Origin: Paenibacillus segetis
GTDB lineage: Bacteria > Bacillota > Bacilli > Paenibacillales > Paenibacillaceae
Direction: 5' to 3'
DNA: 64,000 nucleotides
Assembly: GCF_014639155.1 (NCBI RefSeq)
Contig: NZ_BMFT01000004.1
Location: 248,001 to 312,000 of the forward strand
Shown here: piece by piece, positions 50,632 to 59,092 of the stretch
Numbering within the stretch: position 1 is the first letter of the stretch
Layout: the number at the start of each line of letters is the position of its first letter
Position numbers and translations under genes: made by a program
Notes under the pieces: model-generated
Told to the model about the DNA's origin: nothing
Database searches by the model: none
The model's input: only the letters and a program-made list of their open reading frames with translations

Positions 50632-51477
50632 TTATTCAGTCGGTTTCAGATCGCGGGAGTTTCTAGGTGAACTGCCGGTGACTTTCTTGAACATTTTAGA
50701 GAAGAGGAATGGATCGGTATAACCGACAGAACGGGAAATATCGCTGACGGACAGCTCTGGATTATGGAGTAATTCGGCAGCTCGGTTCATGCGGTATTCT
50801 AACAGAAAGGATTGTAGTGATATACCGAACTTCGCTTTGAACAGGCTAGACAAGTACGTCCGGTCCAGACCAACATAAGTCGCGATGTCTAGAATCGTGA
50901 TCTTTTGACTGTAGTTGTTCTCCATAAATTTGATTGCCTGTCTAATGTAAGCCTCTTTGGACGGGGAGGTCTTGGGTTCCAGGTTTGGCACCTCTGAGCC
51001 AGAGATTAATTCAGCCATCAGTCGATAGAGAATACTTTGACTTAATACATCACCGCTTCGCTGGGAGCGAGCATCCAGCAGATCGTCATAAAATGAGTCG
51101 AAATGAGAGCTGTTCTGACCTGTATCAAAGATGAGATGAGCAGGCCCTAAATTTGCACGCTGCATGAAGGATTTGGCATGTAGACCGCTGAAACCAATCC
51201 ATGAATAGGTCCAAGGATCATGCTCATTTGCTTGGTAATGGACAATGGTATCTGGAGGGATAAGAAATCCTTGCCCAGCCTTTAGGGATTGAATTTCTTC
51301 ACCGCTACCAAAGACACCACTTCCACTATGGATGTAATGAATAAGGTAGGAATCGCGCAAGCCGGGCCCCCAGGCATGTCCAGGCAGACACTCCTCCTTA
51401 CCGAAAAATAGTAGATTAAGATCCAAATGACGGGGTAAGGTTTCACTAGTGAAGGTGATATCAATTCGAGATTGCAA
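50632..51477 (-). CDS. AraC-family regulator with cupin sensor, likely of melibiose genes
   Basis: Sugar-responsive regulator, 281 residues. An N-terminal cupin-like AraC ligand domain (about 20-130; YLIHYIHSGSGVFGSGEEIQ, then AGQGFLIPPDTIVHYQANEH) precedes the C-terminal HTH pair (ITILDIATYVGLDRTYLSSL, then VSDISRSVGYTDPFLFSKMF). This architecture is that of RafR/MsmR-type activators of alpha-galactoside genes. Start is TTG at 51477 with AAGGAGG. It is divergent from a GH4 alpha-galactosidase gene, its probable target. Confidence 0.9.
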   Translation of the reverse strand: MQSRIDITFTSETLPRHLDLNLLFFGKEECLPGHAWGPGLRDSYLIHYIHSGSGVFGSGEEIQSLKAGQGFLIPPDTIVHYQANEHDPWTYSWIGFSGLHAKSFMQRANLGPAHLIFDTGQNSSHFDSFYDDLLDARSQRSGDVLSQSILYRLMAELISGSEVPNLEPKTSPSKEAYIRQAIKFMENNYSQKITILDIATYVGLDRTYLSSLFKAKFGISLQSFLLEYRMNRAAELLHNPELSVSDISRSVGYTDPFLFSKMFKKVTGSSPRNSRDLKPTE

Positions 51478-51561
51478 GGGTTGTCCTCCTTGAATATTTC
51501 TAGTTCAAATAGGAAATGGATGGTCCTTATATTATAACAGGTAATTTAGAGTTATTTACTA

Positions 51562-51575
51562 TGAAAACGGTTAAC
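51562..51575. promoter_or_regulatory. Weak cre-like site between araC and melA
   Basis: TGAAAACGGTTAAC matches TGWAANCGNTNWCA at 12 of 14 positions, in the divergent promoter gap. It could give CcpA control of the alpha-galactosidase, or be part of the AraC-type operator. Confidence 0.35.
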
Positions 51576-51679
51576 TAAATTGGATTATGACATGTTTTGA
51601 ATGGGTTGATCCATGTTGATTTCGCCAATCAAAGTCTATACTGAGGTTACATTCTTACTTAATTGGAGGCGAACATGTA

Positions 51680-52978
51680 ATGTCCAAAATTACTTTTATG
51701 GGTGCAGGTAGTACGGTTTTTGCCAAAAATGTTCTCGGCGATGTGATGTTGACTGAAGCGTTGCAGGGATTTGAGCTCGCTTTGTACGATATAAATGAGG
51801 AACGTCTTCGCGATTCAGAGAGATTGCTTAATAGCATGAGACAGTCGCTTGGCAGTCAGTGCACCGTAAAGGCGTATACCGACCGCAAGGCAGCGCTGAA
51901 GGGTGCTAAATACGTTATTAATGCGATTCAAGTCGGTGGCTACGACCCATGTACGATTACAGATTTTGAAATACCTAAGAAGTATGGCCTACGTCAGACG
52001 ATCGCAGATACCCTTGGAATAGGAGGGGTCTTCCGTAATTTGCGAACGATTCCGGTGATGCTCGATTTCGCCAAAGATATGCAGGAAGTGTGTCCAGATG
52101 CGTGGTTCTTCAACTATACAAACCCAATGGCTGTGCTAACCAATGTCATGAACACTGTAGGCGGAATCAAGACGGTGGGTCTTTGTCACAGTGTGCAGAC
52201 CTGTGTATCGGGATTGTTTGATGCGCTTGGCATGGATCAAGACGGACTTAAGACTAAAATCGCTGGTATAAATCATATGGCTTGGTTGCTGGAAGTATCT
52301 CGTGATGGAGTGGACTTGTATCCAGAGATTAAACGCAGAGCAGCAGAGAAACAGAAGGAGACCCACCATGATATGGTCCGGTACGAGCTTATGCAACGCT
52401 TCGGTTATTATGTAACGGAATCGTCAGAGCATAGTGCTGAATACCATCCATACTTCATCAAAAAGAACTATCCAGAGCTGATTGAACGCTTCAATATTCC
52501 GCTCGATGAATATCCTCGTCGTTGCATTGAGCAGATCAAGGGCTGGTCCGATATGCGTGAGAAATTATTCGCCAGTCAGCATATTGAGCATGTGCGCAGT
52601 TTGGAATATGCTTCCTATATGTTAGAGGCGATGGAAACGAACAAGCCATACAAAATCGGTGGTAATGTCATGAATACGGGACTAATTACCAACCTGCCTT
52701 CAGAAGCGTGCGTGGAAGTGCCTTGTCTTGTAGATGCCTCGGGTATTACACCAACTTATGTTGGAGACCTCCCACCACAGCTTGCAGCCTTGAATAGAAC
52801 GAACATCAACACCCAATTACTTACGATTGAAGCTGCGGTGACCGGGAAGAAAGAACATATTTACCACGCGGCTATGCTTGATCCGCATACGGCTGCGGAG
52901 TTGTCTATGGATGATATTGTTGCGATGTGTGACGATCTTATCGAAGCACATGGTAACTGGCTTCCAGCTTATAAATAG
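51680..52978 (+). CDS. melA: GH4 alpha-galactosidase
   Basis: NAD- and Mn-dependent alpha-galactosidase, 432 residues, the standard MelA length. It has FMGAGSTVFAKNVLGDVMLT (NAD site), GGYDPCTITDFEIPKKYGLR, LCHSVQTC (CHS motif of non-phospho alpha-galactosidases) and GINHMAW (metal His). It hydrolyses melibiose or raffinose-type sugars in the cytoplasm without phosphorylation. GGAGG is 10 bases from this ATG. An ATG-TAA start-stop pair lies in between (51675-51680) and shares the A of the real start. No transporter is beside it. Confidence 0.93.
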   Translation: MSKITFMGAGSTVFAKNVLGDVMLTEALQGFELALYDINEERLRDSERLLNSMRQSLGSQCTVKAYTDRKAALKGAKYVINAIQVGGYDPCTITDFEIPKKYGLRQTIADTLGIGGVFRNLRTIPVMLDFAKDMQEVCPDAWFFNYTNPMAVLTNVMNTVGGIKTVGLCHSVQTCVSGLFDALGMDQDGLKTKIAGINHMAWLLEVSRDGVDLYPEIKRRAAEKQKETHHDMVRYELMQRFGYYVTESSEHSAEYHPYFIKKNYPELIERFNIPLDEYPRRCIEQIKGWSDMREKLFASQHIEHVRSLEYASYMLEAMETNKPYKIGGNVMNTGLITNLPSEACVEVPCLVDASGITPTYVGDLPPQLAALNRTNINTQLLTIEAAVTGKKEHIYHAAMLDPHTAAELSMDDIVAMCDDLIEAHGNWLPAYK

Positions 52979-53000
52979 TTGTTACTGAAAGTAATTCAAG

Positions 53001-53049
53001 AAGAGAGATATCTTTAACCTTAGCAAAAGGGGAGAGGATATCTCTTTTT
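53001..53049 (+). terminator. Intrinsic terminator of melA
   Basis: A 12-bp stem with one mismatch (AAGAGAGATATC / GATATCTCTTTT) and a 24-base loop is followed by T residues, 23 bases past the stop. Confidence 0.75.
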
Positions 53050-53143
53050 GTTATTTGTACAATGGAATCCGCGCTCGTTATGGTGTATCGTGGTTACAGT
53101 AGAACATGCGGATGTATAGTTGTAGTAGGAGGAGAGAAGTGTA

Positions 53144-53803
53144 GTGGCGAAACAGAAATATTACGTAGTTTGGGTGGGAAAACGCCCAGGCATATACCAT
53201 AGCTGGGCAGAGTGTAAGGAGCAGGTGGAGCAAGTCAAAGATGCTAAATATAAATCTTATGATTCTAGTAGTGAGGCACAGAAGGCTTATAGCGAAGGCT
53301 GGACCAAACATTGGGGGAAGAAGCAGACAGGTAGTAGCGGGTCCAAGGGAACTTCATCAAGCCGTGCTTCATCTTCTTCGTCAGCATCTAGTGCTAGCAT
53401 CGACTATGATAGCGTATCTGTAGATGTAGGAACTAGAGGGAATCCAGGACCGATTGAATATCAAGGTGTAGACACAAAGACGGGGGAAGTTCTTTTTGCC
53501 GTTGGTCCTATTCCTAATGGTACAAATAATCTAGGTGAATTTCTGGCGATTGTGCACTCACTAGCCTATTTGAAGCAACTGGGAAGTACAAAGACGGTAT
53601 ACAGTGATTCAAGAACAGCATTGAAATGGGTTCGTGAGAAGCAAGTGGCTACGAGCCTGGTTCGAGATGAATCGACGAAAGAGGTTTGGAATTTGGTGGA
53701 CCGGGCGTTGAAATGGTTGGAGAATAATCGCTACGAGAATAAATTGCTGAAATGGGAAACCAAGGAGTGGGGCGAGATCAAAGCGGATTATGGAAGAAAA
53801 TAG
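53144..53803 (+). CDS. Ribonuclease HI with N-terminal viroplasmin domain
   Basis: RNase H that cleaves RNA in RNA-DNA hybrids, 219 residues. The N-terminal viroplasmin/hybrid-binding domain (YYVVWVGKRPGIYHSWAECK, then FDSSSEAQKA-like region) covers 5-50. A Ser-rich linker follows (SSSRASSSSSASSASIDYD). The catalytic domain begins SVDVGTRGNPGP with the first Asp, then NLGEFLAI (Glu), YSDSRTALKW (Asp) and IKADYG (Asp), so all four acidic residues are present. GTG start with GGAGGAG. Its last bases overlap one possible start of the next gene. Confidence 0.9.
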   Translation: MAKQKYYVVWVGKRPGIYHSWAECKEQVEQVKDAKYKSYDSSSEAQKAYSEGWTKHWGKKQTGSSGSKGTSSSRASSSSSASSASIDYDSVSVDVGTRGNPGPIEYQGVDTKTGEVLFAVGPIPNGTNNLGEFLAIVHSLAYLKQLGSTKTVYSDSRTALKWVREKQVATSLVRDESTKEVWNLVDRALKWLENNRYENKLLKWETKEWGEIKADYGRK

Positions 53804-53858
53804 TGAATTGTTGTATTCTGATCAAAGATCTAATTTGAAAAAAGAACGGGGGATTCCT

Positions 53859-55247
53859 GTGAATGAAATGGATTCTAAAGCCGTGTTATCAATGGTGAGT
53901 AAACAACAGCAATATGTCCGCTCAGGTCATACGAAATCAATTGAATTTCGGTTAGAGCAGTTGAAACGATTAAAGACAGTAATTCAGCAAAATGAAAGCT
54001 TGATTGCAGATGCTCTATATAAGGATCTTCGGAAGTCTCCATTTGAAGCTTATGCAACGGAAATCGGCTATGTATATGACAGTATTAGTTATTGCATAAA
54101 ACATCTGAAACAATGGGCTAAGCCCAAGCGGGTCGCTACACCGATTATCCATTTTGGGTCAAAAAGCTATATCTACCCTGAGCCGTATGGTTCAGTCCTC
54201 ATCATAGGCCCTTTTAATTATCCCTTTATGTTGGTAATGGATCCGCTGATCGGAGCGATCTCGGCGGGAAATTCCGCCATTGTTAAGCCATCTGAGTACA
54301 CGCCTCATGTATCTGCGGCCATAAGTAAGCTGCTTCGTGACAACTTTGATGAGTCCTATATCGCAGTTGTTGAGGGTGGAAAGGAAGCTACTTCGGCGTT
54401 GATTCACGCTCCAGTAGATCTGATCTTTTTTACGGGAAGTACGAAGGTTGGGAAGATCGTGATGCAAGCAGCGGCAGAGAATCTCGTACCGGTTGTGCTT
54501 GAACTGGGGGGTAAGAGTCCCTGCATTGTAGATCGTACCGTCGATCTCGACCTGGCTGCTCAGCGTATCGTTTGGGGGAAATTCCTGAATAATGGCCAGA
54601 CCTGTGTTGCACCGGACTATCTGCTCGTTCATAAGGAGATCAAGCCAGCACTCATCGCAAAGATGAAGGAGCAGCTAATGGCTTTCTATGGAGAAGATCC
54701 AAAGCTTAGTGAAGACTACGGGAGAATCGTAAACGAACAACAATGGGACCGTCTTCGTGGCCTTGTTAATGAATCAAAGGTTGTTGTCGGTGGTGAGGGA
54801 GATCGTGAAGATATGTATTTCGCACCAACGATTATGAACAATGTAGCTTGGACTGACAAAGTGATGGAAGAAGAAATATTTGGCCCCATTTTACCTGTAT
54901 TGGAGTATAGCGATCTTGATGAAGCAATTGAAAGTATTAACCTCAGACCCAAGCCTCTGGCCCTCTATTTATTTACGAAAAATAAGGTAACAGAGACTAA
55001 GGTGATGGAGCAGGTGTCATTTGGTGGCGGATGTATCAACGATACGGTGTTGCATCTAGTAAGTCCTTATCTTCCTTTTGGAGGAGTTGGGGCTTCAGGA
55101 ATGGGCGCTTATCATGGTCGGCATAGCTTTGAAACGTTCTCTCATTTAAAAAGTGTGCTAAAGAAATCGACTAAAATCAATTTGAGTCTCATTTATCCAC
55201 CCTCTAGCTCCAAGAAATTGAAGCTTATAAAGAAATTTTTGAAGTGA
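53859..55247 (+). CDS. Class 3 aldehyde dehydrogenase (YwdH-like)
   Basis: NAD(P)-dependent aldehyde dehydrogenase, 462 residues, the class 3 length. It has EPYGSVLIIGPFNYPFML, FTGSTKVGKIVMQ, VLELGGKSPCIVD (catalytic Glu), NNGQTCVAPDYLLV (catalytic Cys), EEEIFGPILPVLEY and LPFGGVGASGMGAYHGRHSF. The hydrophobic C-terminal region is compatible with membrane association. I prefer the GTG at 53859, where GGGGG is 9 bases upstream and the family N-terminus begins. The ATG at 53790 would add 23 residues. It would oxidise fatty or aromatic aldehydes to acids. Confidence 0.92.
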   Translation: MNEMDSKAVLSMVSKQQQYVRSGHTKSIEFRLEQLKRLKTVIQQNESLIADALYKDLRKSPFEAYATEIGYVYDSISYCIKHLKQWAKPKRVATPIIHFGSKSYIYPEPYGSVLIIGPFNYPFMLVMDPLIGAISAGNSAIVKPSEYTPHVSAAISKLLRDNFDESYIAVVEGGKEATSALIHAPVDLIFFTGSTKVGKIVMQAAAENLVPVVLELGGKSPCIVDRTVDLDLAAQRIVWGKFLNNGQTCVAPDYLLVHKEIKPALIAKMKEQLMAFYGEDPKLSEDYGRIVNEQQWDRLRGLVNESKVVVGGEGDREDMYFAPTIMNNVAWTDKVMEEEIFGPILPVLEYSDLDEAIESINLRPKPLALYLFTKNKVTETKVMEQVSFGGGCINDTVLHLVSPYLPFGGVGASGMGAYHGRHSFETFSHLKSVLKKSTKINLSLIYPPSSSKKLKLIKKFLK

Positions 55248-56043
55248 CTGTAGTTTTGTTGCTTCGCATGAACACAAAGAGCGCTAAGGCATAACCGATA
55301 ATTAATAGAATTCCGGCATCACCTGTTAAGTATTTAACAATCGACATTTGATTTTGCGTGAACATATCGCCATACGACCATGCTAAGTTATGTGCGCTGT
55401 GTGCGATCAGAGCCGGCCAGATACTATTGCTTTTCAAACGAAGAAAACCGATAAACATCCCCGCAAGTACGACGTTTAACAGAAACAGCGGGATGTATAC
55501 ATATAAATTAACGTCGCTATGATAAAGATCTGTAAATATCATAATAGGCAAATGAAATAACCCCCAGATGACACTACTCCATAGAAGCGCTTTGCTTGTG
55601 CCCAGACTTGTTAACCTCGGTAGTAAGTATCCACGCCAGCCGAGTTCTTCACCTAGAACAACAGTTACGGCCCCACCGACTAACGTAATGATAAAACGGA
55701 TAGCTAACTCCACACCTTTTCCGGAATTCTCAGGTGAGACACCGAGGACGCCCAGGCCAGTTGTCCAGATGATAGCGTAAGAGACCCCGATGAGCAATAT
55801 AGGGGTTAGAAGACCAATCATGAAGGTTTTACCTTGGAAGGTTCCAAACCCTAGTGACTTCCAACCTTCCTTATGCAGCGCTTCACGGGTCACAAGCATA
55901 GTAATTAAGGCAGCAATCGAAGGCACTAACATAAACATCGCCGTATTCAGTTCGATTGGTAAGATGAGAAGAACGGCTTCTAATACGGCGACCATGATTA
56001 TAAATAGAATAGCGTTCCGAAGTGTAATGTTCTTGTTATTCAT
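55225..56043 (-). CDS. CPBP-family intramembrane metalloprotease
   Basis: Membrane protein, 272 residues, about eight helices. The CPBP motif GEELGWRGYLLPRLTSL is intact, with the His motifs IWGLFHLPIMIF and IAHSAHNLAWSYGD. Proteins with EExGWRG are the most common soluble-fold-neighbour CPBP subgroup in Bacilli and are largely uncharacterised. It converges on the aldehyde dehydrogenase gene with a 23-base overlap of their 3' ends, so there is no terminator between them. Confidence 0.88.
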   Translation of the reverse strand: MNNKNITLRNAILFIIMVAVLEAVLLILPIELNTAMFMLVPSIAALITMLVTREALHKEGWKSLGFGTFQGKTFMIGLLTPILLIGVSYAIIWTTGLGVLGVSPENSGKGVELAIRFIITLVGGAVTVVLGEELGWRGYLLPRLTSLGTSKALLWSSVIWGLFHLPIMIFTDLYHSDVNLYVYIPLFLLNVVLAGMFIGFLRLKSNSIWPALIAHSAHNLAWSYGDMFTQNQMSIVKYLTGDAGILLIIGYALALFVFMRSNKTTVTSKISL

Positions 56044-56213
56044 GTGATTTAACCCCTTCGCGGATATGTTTTATAATCCGATCTTACCGATTGGGGTGTC
56101 ATAACAACTAGTGATACCGTGTCACATGTTTAAATGACAAAGGGAATTAGCGGTATTACGTTCATTGAACAGCAAAATACAACATGTGTGATAGCATGGA
56201 TTGGGGATGTTCT

Positions 56214-58010
56214 ATGTTGGCTTGGAGATTGAAATGGAATGATTGGGTACTCTATATCATCCGAACGATTTTTTTGATTTCTGTACTTTATTTTGCGGAG
56301 AAATATGGGACGAATAGCTCTGCGCCTATGTGGTTGATATTTGGACTCATCTTGGTTTCTTATGCCGTACCTTTACTTTTATTGCAACTGGGGAAGAAGC
56401 CTTATCTTATTTCTGAACTAATATTACTTGCTTTGTTGGTCCCTTACTTAACCTCGATCAATCACTTGCTCACAGGTAATCTAGTCATGTACTGCATGAT
56501 GGTTGGTTTTTATAATGAACGTAAAATGTACATGGGCTCAGGGATTGCTATCTTACTCATTGCTTTTGCAGGACCCGTGGTATTGTTACCCGAGGCACCC
56601 GTTTCGTATTTGTCAATTACGTCGTCATGTCTGATCTATACGGCTTTGGGATTTGTTTTTCATATCCTCGTATCCTCCAAAGAAGAGATTGAGAAGCGTA
56701 ATGTGATTATTCAAGAGCAATACCGCTTACTGGAGCAGCATGCACGGCAAGTGGAGCAGAACTCGATCCTTAAGGAAAGAGACCGAATTTTTAATGAACT
56801 TCAGCACTCTATTAGCCATACATATACAACCCTTGTACTTGGTTTGGAATCATTGAAACAAGAAATATCGACGGAGCGCGAGGCGAACATGGTTGAGCGG
56901 ATTATGGACGTAACTCACAGCGGATTGAATGAAGTGAAGCAGGCCGTTCAGGACCTAGGGCCATTAGAGTTGAATTTTACCCTGAGCGAAATGATTCATT
57001 TAGCAATAGACGAACTCAATAGTACGGGGTGCGAGGTAATTCTACGATTCAGTGGGGAAGAAAGAGATCTTTCCAAGGAGCAGAAGCTTCTATTGATACG
57101 TTGTCTGCATGAGGCGGTGTCACTTGCCAAAAGGGAAGGGAACGCAGCTCATATTCAGATCACGGTGAAATGCTTGGATACTAACGTCGAGCTTATTTTA
57201 CAGGATGATGGGCATGGTACTGAAGAGGAACGTCTATCGAGTGGACTTGAATCGTTACAAGGACGGCTTCAAGATTTAGGTGGCCATCTGCAAATTTCGT
57301 CCTTTCTAAATCAGGGAATGACGGTTACGTGTACGCTTCCTATCATTATGGATCAAGCAAATACAACGATTGGAATAGTTGTAGCAGATAGTGAGCCGAT
57401 CGTTCGGGAGGCATTGGCAGCATTATTATCGATGCAAGACGATATGCAGGTCATCGCCGCCTCTTCTAGTGGATCTGAGCTGTTAGAGTTGTGCCGGGCG
57501 GAGCACCCTGACGTGATTCTTCTCTCATCTGAGTATGAAGAAGGCGATTGTCTTGCTTTGATCGGAGCAATAAAGGAAATTTCACCTGAGATCAAGATCA
57601 TTGTGATGACCAGTTCGGATAGCGACCAACATGTAGTCATGGAAGCCATTCAACTTGGCGTGGAAGGCTGCATGGAGAAAGTTATCTCTTCAAGAGAGCT
57701 ATTATCCAAAATTAGATCCCTCTATCGCGGTGAGATGATTATTACTCAGCAGCTTGCCAAGCAGCTGGTGCAGTCAGCGAAAGAAGGTTCCCTACGTGAT
57801 GACGATAAGAAAAATGAGTATGGATTAACGGAGCGAGAACTGGAAGTGCTGCAATATCTGTCTGAGAATTTGAAATATAAAGAGATTGCCGAACGATTAT
57901 TTCTGGCGGAGGGTACGGTTCGCAACTACTTGTCAGTCATTTACTCTAAAATGAATGTGACTAGTAGAACAGAAGCCACGGAGAAGGCACAAAGTGAGGG
58001 GATCATTTAA
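56214..58010 (+). CDS. Fused NarL-type sensor kinase and response regulator with degenerate active sites
   Basis: A 598-residue fusion. Residues 1-155 are four to six membrane helices. A coiled coil follows (about 155-185), then a HisKA_3-like helix pair (187-255), an ATPase domain (260-375), a receiver (385-500) and a LuxR HTH (537-598: YGLTERELEVLQYLSENLKY, then AEGTVRNYLSVIYSK). In the DHp motif Q197-H198 stands where H-D is expected. The N-box Asn is L304. The receiver phospho-acceptor is S438, and its second acidic-pocket residue is S393. G1 (DDGHG) and receiver K489 remain. Start chosen at 56214, 6 bases after GGGGA. Signalling without phosphotransfer is inferred. Confidence 0.85.
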   Translation: MLAWRLKWNDWVLYIIRTIFLISVLYFAEKYGTNSSAPMWLIFGLILVSYAVPLLLLQLGKKPYLISELILLALLVPYLTSINHLLTGNLVMYCMMVGFYNERKMYMGSGIAILLIAFAGPVVLLPEAPVSYLSITSSCLIYTALGFVFHILVSSKEEIEKRNVIIQEQYRLLEQHARQVEQNSILKERDRIFNELQHSISHTYTTLVLGLESLKQEISTEREANMVERIMDVTHSGLNEVKQAVQDLGPLELNFTLSEMIHLAIDELNSTGCEVILRFSGEERDLSKEQKLLLIRCLHEAVSLAKREGNAAHIQITVKCLDTNVELILQDDGHGTEEERLSSGLESLQGRLQDLGGHLQISSFLNQGMTVTCTLPIIMDQANTTIGIVVADSEPIVREALAALLSMQDDMQVIAASSSGSELLELCRAEHPDVILLSSEYEEGDCLALIGAIKEISPEIKIIVMTSSDSDQHVVMEAIQLGVEGCMEKVISSRELLSKIRSLYRGEMIITQQLAKQLVQSAKEGSLRDDDKKNEYGLTERELEVLQYLSENLKYKEIAERLFLAEGTVRNYLSVIYSKMNVTSRTEATEKAQSEGII

Positions 58011-58018
58011 ACGCTGAA

Positions 58019-58930
58019 CTATTTGTGAGTTCTCTTGTTGCGTAATGGATGACGTTTGGCCCGTTTGGTGCGATGGCGAGTTTTTGTAGTAGTAGTAGTT
58101 GAGAGTCTCCTTGTTCGAGGTAGCCGTCTCGTTTTGTTGGGAGAGTGAGAATGGCGGCTCGGATGAGGAGATTTTTGTAAGTCATGGACTTTTGTGAGAT
58201 GCCCATAATGAATCAACTGAATATCCTGTTCACGAAGAATAGTAGGTATTCGGTGATCGGTTAGCGCGAGGAATTCTCGCCCACGTGAATCATGCTTGGA
58301 GGGATCCAAGCGTAAACCATACTCAGGATATCCCGGATGACACATAAGTTCTGTCGTTCCATGATTTAGTTCTATTAAATGGGATAGTAGGCGAGAGGCT
58401 CCATTCGATGTATCGTAAGTATCCAATATAAGGTGGTCAGTTGTCATCAGTGGACGATCCAGGATGTCAGTTGTATTTGGATTTAACCGTAAAGGAAGTC
58501 CGTATTGATTGGCAAACTTCTTCAACACTGAATACACCCGTGGATTTTCAATATGAATGTGATGATGCGAATCCAAATGTGTTGGTGGGAGTCCTGCTGC
58601 GACCATTTTGTTATATTGGCTTTGAAACTCCAGTTCAATGTCTTCCTCACACCATTGACCTCGATTACCTGAAAAAGAGCCATCCTCTATTATGAGGGAA
58701 GCGACTTTCCCCGGCTCTGAGATCGGTTTTCCCCAAGTTAGGTTGAAATGAAGTCCCACACCTAAAGTTGGTGTTAGTTTTGCCCACCTAACAGCCTGTT
58801 CAAAACCTTTCATGTTTACCATAAGGGAGGCACTTGTTAAAGGTCCAAAGGTGTGGGCTTCCATTATTCCTTGGTTTACATACTCAGACATTCCAAAATC
58901 GTCTCCGTTTATGATAAGAAACTTCGCCAA
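58019..58930 (-). CDS. YdjC/ChbG-family carbohydrate deacetylase with basic tail
   Basis: Carbohydrate deacetylase of the YdjC family, 303 residues. The catalytic part (1-250) has INGDDFGMSEYVNQGI (metal Asp), LGVGLHFNLTWGKP, THLDSHHHIHI (metal His pair) and ELMCHPGYPE. In the ChbG group it removes acetyl groups from chitobiose or chitooligosaccharides. The last 50 residues (254-303) are an unrelated low-complexity tail with 18 Arg/Lys, 6 His and no acidic residue. TTG start with AAGGAGGAA. It converges on the fusion kinase with only 8 bases between stops. Confidence 0.88.
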   Translation of the reverse strand: MAKFLIINGDDFGMSEYVNQGIMEAHTFGPLTSASLMVNMKGFEQAVRWAKLTPTLGVGLHFNLTWGKPISEPGKVASLIIEDGSFSGNRGQWCEEDIELEFQSQYNKMVAAGLPPTHLDSHHHIHIENPRVYSVLKKFANQYGLPLRLNPNTTDILDRPLMTTDHLILDTYDTSNGASRLLSHLIELNHGTTELMCHPGYPEYGLRLDPSKHDSRGREFLALTDHRIPTILREQDIQLIHYGHLTKVHDLQKSPHPSRHSHSPNKTRRLPRTRRLSTTTTTKTRHRTKRAKRHPLRNKRTHK

Positions 58931-58972
58931 TGGAACTTCCTCCTTATGTAGATTAGATTATTGTATGCAAGG

Positions 58973-59035
58973 ATAGGGGGACAGGCACCTTGTCCCACCT
59001 AAGATGAGATAAAGAACCTGTCCCTCTGTCCCTAT
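58973..59035. repeat. Small inverted-repeat element (GGGACAGG type)
   Basis: ATAGGG and GGGACAGG at the left (58973-58985) pair with CCTGTCCC and CCCTAT at the right (59017-59035). Inside is a partial repeat of the same words (CTTGTCCC). Short intergenic pieces rich in GGGACAGG/CCTGTCCC resemble dispersed repeats of Firmicutes. I cannot see copy number from one window. Confidence 0.45.
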
Positions 59036-59036
59036 G

Positions 59037-59065
59037 CACGTAAACCGCCCGGTGTGCGTACAATA
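59037..59065 (+). promoter_or_regulatory. Sigma-K-like promoter of tgl
   Basis: CAC (-35, about 59037-59039) and CGTACAATA (-10, 59057-59065), against CATANNNTA, are separated by 17 bases. The gene it precedes is a late mother-cell spore-coat gene, which fits sigma-K. Confidence 0.5.
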
Positions 59066-59092
59066 ACCTAGTACGTCATGGGAGGAATGACG

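Noticed and set aside
54192..54632. 146-codon frame opposite the aldehyde dehydrogenase
   Set aside because: Antisense shadow of a well-conserved gene, with no family pattern.
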